Source: Larix kaempferi
Lineage: Eukaryota > Streptophyta > Pinopsida > Pinales > Pinaceae
Direction: 5' to 3'
DNA: 64,000 nucleotides
Assembly (NCBI GenBank): GCA_027924585.1
Contig: BSBM01000047.1
Span: 20,213,501-20,277,500 of the forward strand
Of this stretch, positions 43,791 to 55,789 are shown in pieces; within the stretch, counting starts at the first letter, position 1; the number at the start of each line of letters is the position of its first letter. A program made the position numbers and the translations under genes. The notes under the pieces were generated by a model, which saw only the letters and a program-made list of their open reading frames with translations, had not been told where the DNA came from and searched no databases.

Positions 43791-44070
43791 GTAACCCATA
43801 ATTTAACAATATCACCCAAAATACAACACAGTGAAACAAAGACCACCAAGAGCCAAGCACAATAAACCATAACTTTAGCATTAAAATAAGCCATGCTTAA
43901 TTATGCCTCAAACATGTTAATTTATAATTGCAAATAAGTTATGTGATGATGATGTATTCATTTACAAAATTAAGAAATTAAAATCCAAAAAATATTTTTA
44001 AACATTGGTTTCAATGTGAATTTAAGTTTAGAATAAAGTCTCCATATTTTATTTGGCTATCTTAATTAAG

Positions 44071-45253
44071 TTTTTTTTTTGTAATTTAGTACTTACATTA
44101 TATCATTGTAAAATTTACATAAATATATAGTCCAACTAGGTCTCTCATCAAGAGAAAACAACTCGAATCAAGAGTCAAAAGACCTAAAAACAAGAAGACA
44201 AAAGTTTCCCTAACAACCTCTATTGGGATCCATACACAAGACTGGTAGATATTAGATATGCCTAGATTAATGATAACAAAAATTGTGCATGCACATAGCA
44301 CTACAAAAAACCTTAGGTTATGCATCTAGCCGAACCAAAACAGACAATAGTAAAAGGGTTCTACTTGGAGGGGCCGAGATCGATTAGCTACTTGGCCTTG
44401 GGAGGCTCGGTTGCACCAGTATTAGAGCTCGAGGCATTGCACTTGCTTCCGCTGGTATTGGATTTCATGGGATTCTCCTTTTGCATAGGATTTTCAACCT
44501 TCACATTCTGGTCTTCCACTTTAACCTTTGGGAGATTATTCGTAGGGGCATTTTCCTCCATAGGGTTCGACTCGTTCTCAGCCTCCACTTCTGGCTCATA
44601 TTTGATAATGCCATCATCCCCAATAACAACAAACATTGTCCAAGGGAGGTGGAATAACTCAACAATATCGACGCACCATTCAATTACAGTCTGCACTTGG
44701 TATCCAATCTCCTAAATCCTGGTTTGCATGTTCTCCTTTGCATCCTTGATATCATTTCAGATGTCTAGCAATGTGTCTGTCATCGAGGCAATGTGGCGGG
44801 ATATTCTTGTGCCACTTGTATCCTAAGAACACTCACGGTGGTCGCGACCGTGTCTGCTAGGAGCTATGTGATGTTCCCAAACATTGTTGCACTTGCTTCC
44901 GTCTCGTACCCGCCCAAGCACAGCCTGAAAACCTTCACTTTGAGCATGATGAGACAAAAGATGGTCACAAGAGCACAAACCACCGAGGGGAAAATGGAAG
45001 AACATGGTCTCGTTTCCATCGACCTTCGGCATATCAACCTCTATGCTAAGATCAAAAACCGCCTTAAACATGCCATGGATGCGCTTGTGTGGGTAGGTCA
45101 TGTCAACTATCGGGGAAGGGGGAATGTTAATGTTGCACATTCGTCGACGTCTCCGTCGAAGCCATCTCGTGAGCCAGACCAACTTGTTCATCATTCCATG
45201 TCCTATCATTATTAATGCAGTCATTCCTTATGTCAGTCACACCATCTGGGAAA
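44071..45253 (-). mobile_element. Oligo(A)-tailed insertion (candidate retroposed gene)
   Basis: Comparison with copy 2 at about 48,444 shows this 1.18 kb is an insertion. Its left edge is ten T (44,071-44,080), that is an A10 tail on the minus strand. The flanks resemble each other imperfectly (AATTAAG before, AATTTAG at 45,254-45,260), as a decayed target duplication would. A coding-like frame runs in the orientation expected for a poly(A)-tailed cDNA. LINE-driven retroposition of a host mRNA is the simplest explanation. Confidence 0.5.
44388..45224 (-). pseudogene. Unrecognised 279-codon frame with three stops
   Basis: The open stretches 45,224-44,823 and 44,696-44,388 are in the same frame, separated only by three stops in 40 codons (ECS-stop-DTSG, LLDI-stop-NDIKD, QTRI-stop-EIGY). 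The N-terminal part contains an arginine run (WLRRRRRRM), MTYPHKRIHGMFKAVFDLSI and FQAVLGRVRDGSKCNNVWEH. The middle reads QVQTVIEWCVDIVELFHLPW. The C-terminus is hydrophilic and rich in N, E, P and K (NLPKVKVEDQNVKVENPMQK) with two short near-repeats of VKVE. I know no family with this pattern. It is less AT-rich than its surroundings, which also supports a coding origin. Confidence 0.45.
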
Positions 45254-45710
45254 TAATTTAGATTTCATGAACAAAGTTATAATTGCATATATTAGTATAT
45301 GCATTATTACAAATTATAATTAATATTATTATTATCCATTTGGACTAAGAATAATAATATTGGAGTTATAAAATTATAAAATTGATATTATTATCACTTT
45401 GTCATTGGACCACACTCTCATAGTTTTATTTTAATGATAACATATAAGGGTGCAAATATCATAACTATTAAGGGTGTATATTTTCAGGTCTTATTCCATA
45501 ACCAAAAATATTGTTTATTCTAGACAATATCATCAAGAAAATTAGTATCCTTTTGGTCATTGCACAAGACAACTTTCAACCACACTGAACTTACACTCAA
45601 TTAGAAGTAGGAAAGACAATGCTAGGATAGGAAGAATCCCAATAGTGAAGAAATAGGAATGGATTCTATTTCGAATTTGTGAACCATATAGTTAATAAGA
45701 ATTTATGAAT

Positions 45711-46434
45711 ATTTAATAGATAGCTCCAAACAATATCAAAGTGGAAGACAAAACAGATGGATCTTAAAAAGAGAAATTTAGCTCAATAGAAAAATTCCAC
45801 GACTTATTCAATTCTTGTTCAAAAATATTAGATTTATCCAACATCGATATCCAGTCAATGGAAAAGGATGACTAGAAAGGACACTCTTGGAAGAGCACAT
45901 TTTTGTCAATAAGCTATTGTGGCAAACATAAGGACCTCAAACCTAAATACCATTGTCTAACATAACATATCACATACACTTTCTTGCATAAGTTGTATGT
46001 ATTTAATGTCAAATATAATTATGTGATCACAATTGTAAAAAAACCTATCAATTCTTTTATATTGTATCCATCTATTGAAAAATATTTTTCATTCTTTAGA
46101 TGTTTCTAGCTATATTTGTGGTGGTCATGTACTTTTCCTCCCTTATTCTTAACAAAATAAATCATCAAATAGTAAAGCTTAAGAATAAACAACAAATAAA
46201 CAAGTGGAATTAATGACAAAGCTACATAGTACCTTCTTCCTAAAAAAAAATGATTCAAAAAATACTAAGACCTATCCACAAACTAATAGTAACACAAAAT
46301 GAATCATATTGTTTTCTATCATTTTATTGCCATTAATTTTTAAAAATTAAAAATAGCCTTCCCCAATAATAAAGAGGTACATTGTGTATTTATTTCATAT
46401 AGATTTTGGTTCTTTCAATTCTTTGTGTAAATAT
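45711..46434. other. Spacer between duplicated segments
   Basis: AT-rich. No feature recognised. Confidence 0.4.
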
Positions 46435-49255
46435 AAAAGTCAACAAAAGTTAATCCAAGTCAACCATATTTAATATAGTCAACACAGTTAATAAAAATCA
46501 ACTATAATTAACTATGTCAAGTCCCCTCCCATCAGATCGAGCCAGGGAGAGAACATGGCACTAAAACTGGGCATCTAGCCCCATATCCATTAAGTAAAAC
46601 TCATTGATAATAAAAGACATATACATATGCATATAGCAATTAAACACAACGGAATTAAAATCATCTACATATCTAACATACATTCAACTTTTCCATGACA
46701 GTCATTATATAAATACATTGCAGAATTTAACACAAGAGAGTACTTATCTTAAAACATAGTAGTCCCGAGCAACTAGCTATGCCGCTGCAACGTTCCACCC
46801 AACCATAGGCCAATTGTGCTCATCAATCTCTCAGCACAATTGCCACCCCCGAGCTGGGCATGATTTCTACAAGGAAAAGGGAACAACAGACTCACACATA
46901 ACCAAAATACACGAAAATCAGCCAAGCCAATCCACGGTTGGGTTTATCAGGTTGTTAAGGCAAAGGGAGGGAATGAATTGCTAAGCTAGTGAGCTCAAAC
47001 ACAACTCCAAGGATACCTCTACAAGATCTATCTAGCTTGGCACCCACAATGCCTACACACCCCACTCAAGGAAGTATTCCCTTCACCAATACACAGTCCC
47101 TCAAGCCATACCTTCCATTCTAGTGTTGTTCAAGGTGTGCATAGAAGAGTAGCCAACCCTTTTGATCTTCTTGAGAGGTTACCTTTCTCACTAGGTTTAT
47201 CAAGCCAATTCTGTCCACTTCCACTCCAAATTTCTTGCTCACAGGCAAAATAACAAGTGTTGGGCATGAAGGGAAACATTTTTACAGTGGGATGCCCAAA
47301 AGTGGGGTTTTCATTAACTTCAGAAAAATGTGAGCAACCAAAAACGAAATGGAAGATGGGGAACAACCCTGGGAGAGCAAAATCGTTTTCAGAAAACGTA
47401 TATGGGCATTCAATGGACAAAAACGGCCTCCATAAACCCCAAATTCGTGACTCCCTTCCTCCCAGCCACTGTGCAATACAAAAACGAGTTCCCAGCCATG
47501 GAAAATGCAGGAAAAAGATGGAAAACGTGAGGGAGAAAGCCCCAGCTAGCTCAGACTGCGTGAGAGAACAAAGTCCATGGGTGAAGAATGGTTTTGGGCA
47601 CCATTTCGTGGGTGTTTTCTTGCCCAAGAAGCAAAAATACGAATTCCCAGGTTGATGGCTTGCCCATGCACGAAATTGGCTGCCATACCTCTTCATTCCC
47701 AAGGCATTAACTACCTCAACCAACTCTTGGAAGAATTAAATGATTGGGTGCATAAGTCAAAATGGGTAGTTGGGATTTATGGGTTTCTCAATGAAATTTG
47801 GCTTAACACTATTGGCTCAAGGGTTTGAATAATTTCCCTCCCTATTCCTTATAAAAATCATGCCCCCATCTCTTTGTTGCATTGCATAGCTAGTTGTGGG
47901 TATTTCATTAAAATTCGTATTTACATGATGTCTTAATTTACATTGTGCCTGCCTAGCACAAGAACCATATGCACCGATTTTTAATTGCCGATACATAAAA
48001 CGATAAATTGATGGTGGGGTCTTGGCCTTGAGCTCCTCACCATGATTAAATAACGATATTTACATCATTTACACTTTTAATGCAATAGAGTCAAAATCAG
48101 GATATTACAAACTACATTAACCTATAGTCAATCGTATTTAAGGTAAACCACATTTCATAACCCATAATTAACCAATATCATCCAAAATACAACACAGTGA
48201 AACAAAAACCACCAAAATCCAAGTACAATAAACCATAACTTTAGCATGAACTAATTATAATAAACCATGCTCAATTATGCCTCAACCATGCTAATTTATT
48301 GTTACAACATAGTTATGTGATGATGATGTAGTCATTTACAAAATTAAGAAATTAAAATCATAAAATTATTTTTAGACATTGATTTTAATGTCAATTTAGG
48401 TCCACAACAAAATCTCCATATTTAATTTAGATATCTTAATTAAGATTGCATGAGCCTAGTTATAATTTTGTATATTAATATAAACAGTCTTACAAATCAT
48501 TGATAATTAATATTATTATTATTCATTTTGATTAATAATAATAATATTAAAGTTATAATATTCTTAAATTGATATTATTATCACTTTGTCATTAGACCAT
48601 ACTTTCAAATGATTATTTTAATGGTAACCTATAGGAGTGCACTTATCATAACCATTAAGGATGTATATGATTTAAGTATTGCTCCATAACCAAAATTATT
48701 GTTTTATCCTAGATAATATCATCAAGAAAATTAGTATTCTTTGCGATCATGGTTCAAAACAACTTTCAACTACTCAGTTTAATTCACCAAACTTATTATT
48801 TTTACAAATTATTAGTACAAATATAATAATTTATTTTATAAATAGTAGTACATGAACATGTAGATGGAATCACATTAACCTATTTGTGCTATTGCTAAAA
48901 TAAATAAATAAACTCAAATATTAAACTCAAATATGACAAATTTTTAGAAAAACCATTAGAGATTTATTATTAAAATATTTACACACCCCCCCACAATCAA
49001 TATCAAAAATCAATCAATTTATAGTTTGTTAGACCACCATTATTTTTAATTTTTGAATAATATTGTTAATAACCATTTATGAATCTAAAAAAGGTAGTTG
49101 ATAGTGGCTTACACTTCAACTCCACAAAGCCACGAAAACTCTACATATTATTGATCAATAGCTTACACTCAATTAGGCAATGTTATGATGGAGGAATACA
49201 AATTGTAGAAAATGGATTCTATTTCAAATTTGTGAATTATACAGTTAACAAGAGG
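46435..49255. repeat. Segmental duplication, copy 2
   Basis: It is the counterpart of 43,390-45,710. It contains the solo LTR 46,515-48,109 and about 370 extra bp around 48,785-49,160 that copy 1 lacks. It continues uninterrupted where copy 1 has the 1.18-kb insert. Confidence 0.85.
46515..48109 (-). mobile_element. 1.6-kb solo LTR
   Basis: It begins TGTCAAGTCC and ends ATATTACA, with an exact 5-bp duplication AACTA at 46,510-46,514 and 48,110-48,114. The paralogous empty site near 43,740 confirms the insertion. On the minus strand a TATA-like TTTTTATAAGG lies at about 47,850-47,860, so the LTR probably points that way. A less AT-rich stretch (47,130-47,830) has open frames on both strands without any domain. 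No internal region is present, so one LTR remains after recombination. Confidence 0.88.
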
Positions 49256-49649
49256 TACGAGGTGGCAATGTCCCTAACATTGCATTTGCATTGGCTTTTT
49301 GTTTATTAAAAATGCAATTGCCTGTCTTACTCTATGCTAGGCAAGCAGTGCGGGGTCCATCAAAAGTATGCAGTGTGGGTGCTCGTTCGATGCGGAATTA
49401 AATTCCACATCCAACGAGTGCTCCCGCTCAAAATTTGAGTAAAAACACAGTGAGATATGTTGAAAATACGAACAAAAAAAGTAGTTTTTTTATCACAAAT
49501 ATCTCAAGTCAACCATTATGGTTGACTCAATTTATTAAAATTCTATTGGTTCTTAAATTCCAACTCATCAAGAAATTATGGTTGGCTCTTTTTCTTATAT
49601 GATGGCTCGTTTTCTTATAAGGCCCATTTTAGACCTCAAATTTCCTCTA
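49256..49649. other. Upstream flank of the hAT gene
   Basis: Some short GC-richer sequence (AGTGCGGGGTCC near 49,350) may belong to the hAT element, but no terminal repeat was identified. The N-terminal hAT domains (BED finger) are missing. Confidence 0.35.
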
Positions 49650-50814
49650 ATGTTCTTAAACCCGTTGATACCAGATTTGCCTCTTATTATAGTTTGCTTA
49701 GACGACTTATGGAGATGAAGGGGGCTTTAGCGGCCACATTTATTAGTGACATGTAGGAGCAATGGAGGCTAACTACTTCAGATGCAGCTATGGAGGTAAA
49801 GAGGTTGATTTTGGATGATCGATTTTGGGATGATGTCAAATTCGTTGTGGAATTTGTAGAGCCAATTTGTGATATGCTTCGCTATGTAGACACAGATAGT
49901 CCATGTTTAGGTAATATTTATGAGAACATACTCTATGTGTGAGACGATCCAATCCATCACAGATAGAAAAGATCCTACTTTATGGCCACAGTTGCAATCA
50001 TTTATACATGGACGGTGGAATAAATTGAACACGCTACTTCATATGGCAGCCTATGCAATAAATCCAAAATGGTATGATTCCACAACAGGAAGAAGGCCTC
50101 CTTCCCAAGATAGAGAGGTGGTGAAGGGGTTTCTGACTGCTGTAAAAAATATGTATGGTTCTTCAGAAGAGGCATCTGAGATACAATCTCAATTTTCCCA
50201 GTTTGCACGTGGGCAAGGTGTCTTTGGTTCACATGAATCAAAGACAGATAGGCGAAAGAAGAAGGATCCAATTGATTGGTGGTGGCTTCATGGTGTGGAT
50301 GCTCCTGAGTTGCAGGAGTTTGCGATACGGTTACTTGGGCAGGTAGTTCCACTTCCTCATCTTGCTTCTATATTAAATTTTAATTAATTTTACAAATTTA
50401 CATGCTTGATCCCTCCACTAACAATTTTCCAAACAATTACTTGGAAAGGTAGCTAGTTCCTCATCTTGTGAGAGGAATTGGAGCACTTATGCTTTCATAC
50501 ATTCAATGAAGAGAAACAGGTTGGGGTCAAATAAAGCAGAGAATCTAGTGCACATTCGTAGCACACTTTGTCTTATATCTCGAAAATACTTAGGATACAA
50601 CGAGGGTCCTTCCAAGAGATGGGACCAGCACATAGATGATGCTACCTGTGTGGATGAGGAGATACAACCAGATGGCTCAGCTGAGCTACCTCTAGTTACT
50701 ACTGATGAGCAGGAGCCTCAACTCGAGAGTGATGCCTATCTAGAGAGCTTGTTGACAGAGGACCTTAGTGATGTTGATGACATTGATATTGAGGATACTA
50801 ATGACATGGCTTGA
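49650..50814 (+). pseudogene. hAT transposase, C-terminal half with probable intron
   Basis: The plus strand codes LKPVDTRFASYYSLLRRLME, MKGALAATFISDM, a stop, then VEFVEPICDMLRYVDTDSPC. After a frameshift near 49,925 a 155-codon frame follows with RKDPTLWPQLQSFIHGRWNK, LHMAAYAINPKWYDSTTGR and DAPELQEFAIRLLGQ. The dimerisation block VASSSSCERNWSTYAFIHS continues in frame only if 50,343-50,448 is removed as an intron (donor CAG-GTAGTT, acceptor GGAAAG-GTAGCT). Then come KRNRLGSNKAENLVHIRSTL and an acidic tail ending DIDIEDTNDMA. hAT transposases cut and paste DNA as dimers. The stop, the frameshift and loss of the N-terminal half make this copy inactive. Confidence 0.87.
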
Positions 50815-51195
50815 GGAAGCCAAATCAACTATCTTGTTCATTGTTTAACTTTATTGTTTTGAAGTTGAACTTTTTATTTCATGTTTGAAAACTCCATTAG
50901 GAAAATTTTGAATGTAGTATGACAATGGACTCATGGAGTCATGGACATATAATATTATTAAATATTAATTATATCACTCCCAACCTTCCACTTGATATAT
51001 GCATGTATGATGTGATTGTGTCATGTTGTAATATTTTATTTTTGTAAATTTTAATTTATATATATATATATATATATATACATATGTCTACAGTATCCCC
51101 GACATACCCAAGTACCCTATTTCAAAAAGTGGCGTCCCCGTCCCGGTCCCCGTACAAGTACCCGTTCCCGTACCCACATTTCCTGGCAACTTAGA
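50815..51195 (+). mobile_element. Probable 3' end of the hAT element
   Basis: Downstream of the coding region is an AT run (51,055-51,081). It is followed by repeated GTCCCC, GTACCC and CCCGT words at 51,133-51,175 and the end CCTGGCAACTTAG (51,182-51,194). Reversed, this reads CTAAGTTGCCAGG followed by GGGTACGGG repeats, the style of many plant hAT termini. The matching 5' end was not found. Confidence 0.5.
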
Positions 51196-52562
51196 TAATA
51201 GGAATTTAAAATGGTACTGTCCAATTGCCTTAAAAAAAAATCTTTCAAAAAAGGTTATTATTTAAAATGGTATTGTGTTTGTCCAATTGCCTTAAAATAA
51301 ATTCTTTCAAACAAGGTTGTTACGATGGGAGTTTGGATTTAAAATGTAACAATAGTATATTCATAAAGCATGGTTGCTCTCTATCAACACCTAAAACCCT
51401 AAGCTTATAACAGTAGGAATTAATATACAAAATTCTTCCAACATCAAGATGTGCATGACCTATGCAGGTTAAAGAGCAAGAAATTAAATACTTCCGAACA
51501 AGATGTGGAGAGAAGTAAACATCAGTTTAAATCTTCCAACATCAAGGATCAATATGTATATAGAATGACTGAGTTAATTGTAAACCCAATTTTTCTCACA
51601 TGGAATCATGTGATGCCAGTCCACTAGGGTATGCTCAAGATGGATAAGCTATAATATGGGAGAACCAATAACGAAGGTGGGAAGATAAATCAAATCAAGG
51701 TTACAAAGTTTTAATAAAGCGTGAAAAGAAAACAAACTTCAACATCTATTCATAAAAGATTGGGGTCGAATTTATCATACATGTCTACTAATAATTCTTG
51801 TTTCTTCAGAGAGATACGCCTGCATTTAGTTTGAAAACTATCTTCAACCAACGAAATGTAACTGCGCCAACTATCTTGAAAAATATATTTAAAGAACAAA
51901 TTTGCATAAAGATTACAAACTGAACGATTGTTGTTTAGTGGCCAAGAACTGGAAACAAGTTATGTTCGAGCCTTGGGATGTGTGTAGTGTATAGAGGTTG
52001 CACATAGCCTCAACATTACGCAATTATAAGTACAACCACCAGTCAATAGGAATGCTATAGGTCAGATATAAAAAAATGCTCTATGAGAAAAGCAGAAGCA
52101 GATAAGAGAGGTTACATGATTTTTCTTTATCATTGACAATAGTGAGAGATTGAAGAAAAATATATGATGGTGTACCTTTAAATACCTATAATACTAATTT
52201 CCAGAGCCTGAATAGTTTTTTCCATGCCTTAGTGAAACATAGTTAATATTAAAATCAAGCATTGTAATACATGGGATTGGGAAGCTTGAAGGTTCTTTCT
52301 CCAATAGAATATCCATATCCCTCACTCCATTAATCACCAGAGTTCCCTCGAATCGTAAACCCATCTTGATCAATCTTCAATATCTTCTCGGACTTATAAA
52401 GCACAACAGTCTTTCCATGACATCTTGCCCCCTGTAACACAAATTACTTGTAAATATTCACCCAAAAAATCATCAAATAAAATACATAGGCAATCTCATA
52501 AACTCAACACATGCATTATCCCTTAAAAGTAACCGACAAAATCATTAAACAAAACAATTTTG
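51196..52562. other. No recognisable gene
   Basis: There is a small duplicated piece at 51,210-51,320 (TTTAAAATGGTAYTGT...CCAATTGCCTTAAAA, twice). Nothing else was recognised. Confidence 0.4.
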
Positions 52563-52937
52563 CAATGTTCCCCCAAGTTTTTTGGGACGAGGAATGCGGG
52601 AGTGGGGAAACCTACATTAGGGGCGCATGGAGACCACCCCAAATTCGAGGATGAAGACATCTTTAAAATTATAAAAATAAAATAAAATACCAAAAATAAC
52701 AATTGATTTGATGTATATTCATGATTGTGCAATGTAAATACTAAATATATTGATTTATTTTTTGAGTAGTACCAAATAGGGATTGTAAAAAATAAAAATA
52801 ATGGACACATACACACACACACACACATATATATGTATATTCCAAGGGGTATGGGAGGGAAAACGTTTAGCCAAGAGTCCCATGTCCCCAGAACGCACGT
52901 CCCCGACCTTGCGGGGCGCGTCCCTGTGGAACACTGT
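52563..52937. mobile_element. hAT-like MITE, candidate
   Basis: The left end CAATGTTCCCCCAAG and right end (reversed) CACAGTGTTCCACAGGGACG are imperfect inverted repeats. Subterminal GGGACG/GTCCCC words resemble the hAT end at 51,133. The interior holds a CA/TA microsatellite (52,808-52,838). Target duplications are not convincing. Confidence 0.4.
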
Positions 52938-53985
52938 GAATCTTTTGGGTTGAAATGCTTCCAATGCACACGAGCAAGTTCCTACTAAGAAAGTATCAAG
53001 ACACATGAATTAATGCCATTTCACAAAGGTTCAAGGATATGAATTAAGACTACAAATTACCCTGTAAGTCATTGTAAGTCCAAACCAATTTTATATTGTT
53101 GTTTTGCATCAAGACTTAGAACATGTCTGTTTTGCATCGGGGATTAGAATATGTCTGTTTTGCATTTCACTTTATTAAGTTGTTTGGCTATTTAAACTAA
53201 ATCATTTTTATATTACTTTAACCTAAATCATTCTTATTATCCCATTTGTTATTATAAACTGGTTTTAATTCAAAATTAGTGTAACATAGGTTCATGTGCA
53301 AAATGAGATATAAGTATAAATAGTTTTTAAAAGTACCCGGAGGGCTACTTCCAAGAGGACGAGAAGCTATAGGATTTGGCCCATACTAACTTGCAATAAC
53401 CTTAACAGAAAAAAGTAACATGATGTTGTGACTCATTTATGTAAAATGGCACTTTGTAACAAGTGAGTCATAATTGTAATAATGACAGGTTGACATGGCA
53501 TCCTTTTCATTGGAGTACTGAAATTTTATCTCTGTTTAATTATTAACCAAATTATGTGATAATGAAATGAAATTAGATTTAACATAGAAAGTAACACAAA
53601 GATGCAATGAGCCAAACTTTATTACTGAAAGAATGGATGGTATTGTAAGTAACAAACAGAGGTAGTGGACCAAATTATATTATTGAACAATTTCATTTCA
53701 CTCATAGTATTTTTTTAAGACATAAAAAAGGCATGAAACTAATAACTAATACATTAATTGGAAACATGAATAATATTGAAATATATTTACATTGTCCATG
53801 AGTATACAAAACAAATCGATCTAAAAAACATTGATATGTTAGCATACAATTCAGCAAAAACATTGATCTGTTAGCATACAACTCAGTTGGATATAAGCAT
53901 AGGCAGGGGGAATGTCTCTGGCAATCATCTCAAACATCCACCATTGGATTTGCTAAAGATGTTTATAGAAATTATTTTGTCACTC
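52938..53985. other. No recognisable gene
   Basis: A short tandem pair (TAGAAYATGTCTGTTTTGCAT) lies at about 53,115-53,165. Otherwise AT-rich. Confidence 0.4.
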
Positions 53986-54193
53986 TTACAAAATTTTCCA
54001 CTTCTGCTCAAGGGCATTGCAGATGCGGCCTATGCAACATGTAGTACTGCAAGGATATTCTGAAATTGAGATAAAATCATAAATGTATTCTACATCAATC
54101 TTCCCATAAACCATTGCCCCAACCACAAAAATAATGGGAATCTCGTCACTGGAAACACCAACATAGTCATGAAGCTTAACTAATTTGGGTGCA
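53986..54193 (-). pseudogene. NEP1: Last exon of EMG1/NEP1 (18S rRNA pseudouridine methyltransferase)
   Basis: The minus strand, just after an intron-like acceptor (CTATCATACAG at 54,194-54,204), codes APKLVKLHDYVGVSSDEIPI, IFVVGAMVYGKIDVEYIYDF and ISISEYPCSTTCCIGRICNA, ending LEQKWKIL and a stop at 53,986. This is the C-terminus of the SPOUT-class methyltransferase that modifies 18S rRNA during small-subunit assembly: family landmarks are the VVGAxAHGKI loop and the SEYPLSAA segment. Here AHG reads VYG and LSAA reads CSTT, changes at positions that are usually invariant, so a pseudogene is more likely than a working exon. The acceptor site argues for a genomic, not retroposed, copy. No other exon was found within the 9.8 kb to the right. 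Confidence 0.72.
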
Positions 54194-54204
54194 CTGTATG
54201 ATAG

Positions 54205-55789
54205 CATATAAATAACCAAATACATATATAAATTACAAAATATTGAAACATAATTAAAATATAAAATATATTAAATTTAATGATACAAAGAAATTAAAAA
54301 AAAAATGTTAATCTATATCATTTTAATAAAAAAAATTATTTAAGAAGAAAAATGAAAAAAATAAAAATAAAATATTTCATAAATAAAGTTCAAAATTACA
54401 TATCAGAAGAGACCACTAGACGATTTCACTCTAAAACCATTAAGATAGAACAAAATATTAAAATAAAATAAATTATTAAAAACATGATTAAACATAGAGT
54501 GTTCAACTTACAAAGATTCATTGACCAATTTTTTTTCAATTCAAACAAAAGAATTTATAAAAATACATACATCATAAAATTTATAAAAATACATACATCA
54601 TAAATATTTTATGAGAGGTAAATATTAAAATCACTAAAAACCTTTCAAATATAACTAATTTTTTTTTTACAAAATTTTATTAATTTTTAACAATTACATC
54701 AAACAACAAAGTTGTAATCATAATACAATTAAACTTTGTAATTATAAGAGAATAAATGATAGAGGACTTTTTTGGGTAATATATTTGGAAGCTTTCGCAT
54801 TGATGAAATGAATAATTTTTCATTATTGTTATCTTCTAAAATCACTGAAACCATGTTAAATATAAATGATAACATTATTTTACAAAATCTTATTAATTTT
54901 TAACGATTATAACAAACAACAAAGATGTAATCATAGTAAAATTAAAAACTTTGTAATTATAAGAGAATAAATTATAAAGGATTTTTTGCGTAATATATTT
55001 AGAAGCTTTAGCATTAATGAAATGAATAATTTTTCATTGTGGTATGTTAGACACATGATAATAACATTATTGATTTCTATGAAATAACATGAGTACAGTT
55101 TTTTTCTTCGGGAAAAAAAACATTACATGTCATTCTTAGCCAAAAAGTAGAAGGATAAAATATCAATGTACCTGTGCATATGATATCTAATGATGTACAA
55201 TTGGATTGATACAATCACTAAAAGATAACTCTTAAAATGATAATGCCCATGGAACCAAGGGGGTTAATTCTTTGCCCTCATGTCCTCCACGAGATTTATA
55301 ACAATTGCAAAAAGACAAATCACAGATTTATTTAATGAGATTGGTTTAACATCAATAAATTTAATTACTAAAACTCCATGTATATGTCTAAAATTCATAG
55401 AAATCTAGAAAAACACAAAGAAATGACTTAATGATCGACACTTTTGAGGAGAATAGAAGTTATGCAACGATACACTTGTTGAGTGCTTGTTGACTAGCCC
55501 ATACTTGTTCACCCCTAAACCAAGATGTTCACAAGGGTTGGTAGATGGCCATAGGGCCTTGTAGACATGAATGCATCTAGAAATAGCTAACTACTTCCCT
55601 CCAAACCTAGAACCACTTTGTGAGTATGCTCTAGATTCTGAATGATACATAAATGACCAAATCCGTCACTTGAGTCTCTAACTATTTTATGCAACCCAAG
55701 TCTTCTTTACGACTCACCCCACACTCCTAATCACTTATATCACTTGGTTCTTGGGCTCAGATGGATCCCAACATGTTTTGTGCCTCTTG
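54205..55789. other. Very AT-rich stretch with tandem duplication
   Basis: A 213-bp unit is duplicated at about 54,625-55,050 (TTACAAAATTTTATTAATTT and the tail GAAATGAATAATTTTTCATT recur). The rest of the stretch has no motif. It could hold intron sequence of the EMG1/NEP1 remnant. Confidence 0.6.

Larger units (their letters stand above)
43390..45710. repeat. Segmental duplication, copy 1
   Basis: It aligns with 46,435-49,255 in the same orientation: GTCAACA..GTTAATAAAAATCAA, CCAAAATACAACACAGTGAAAC, GTTATGTGATGATGATGTA, TATTATTATCACTTTGTCATT, ATATCATCAAGAAAATTAGTA and GGATTCTATTTC. It contains one insert absent from copy 2 (44,071-45,253) and lacks the solo LTR and another 370 bp present in copy 2. 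Confidence 0.85.

Noticed and set aside
44299-44312. CACTACAAAAAACC, a CACTA-like terminus
   Set aside because: It lies inside the oligo(A)-tailed insert, no complementary terminus or 3-bp duplication was found, and the insert edges are elsewhere.
47130-47723. 197-codon minus-strand frame in the 1.6-kb solo LTR
   Set aside because: The opposite strand is also open over the same stretch, no domain is visible, and the region lies inside an LTR bounded by a target duplication.
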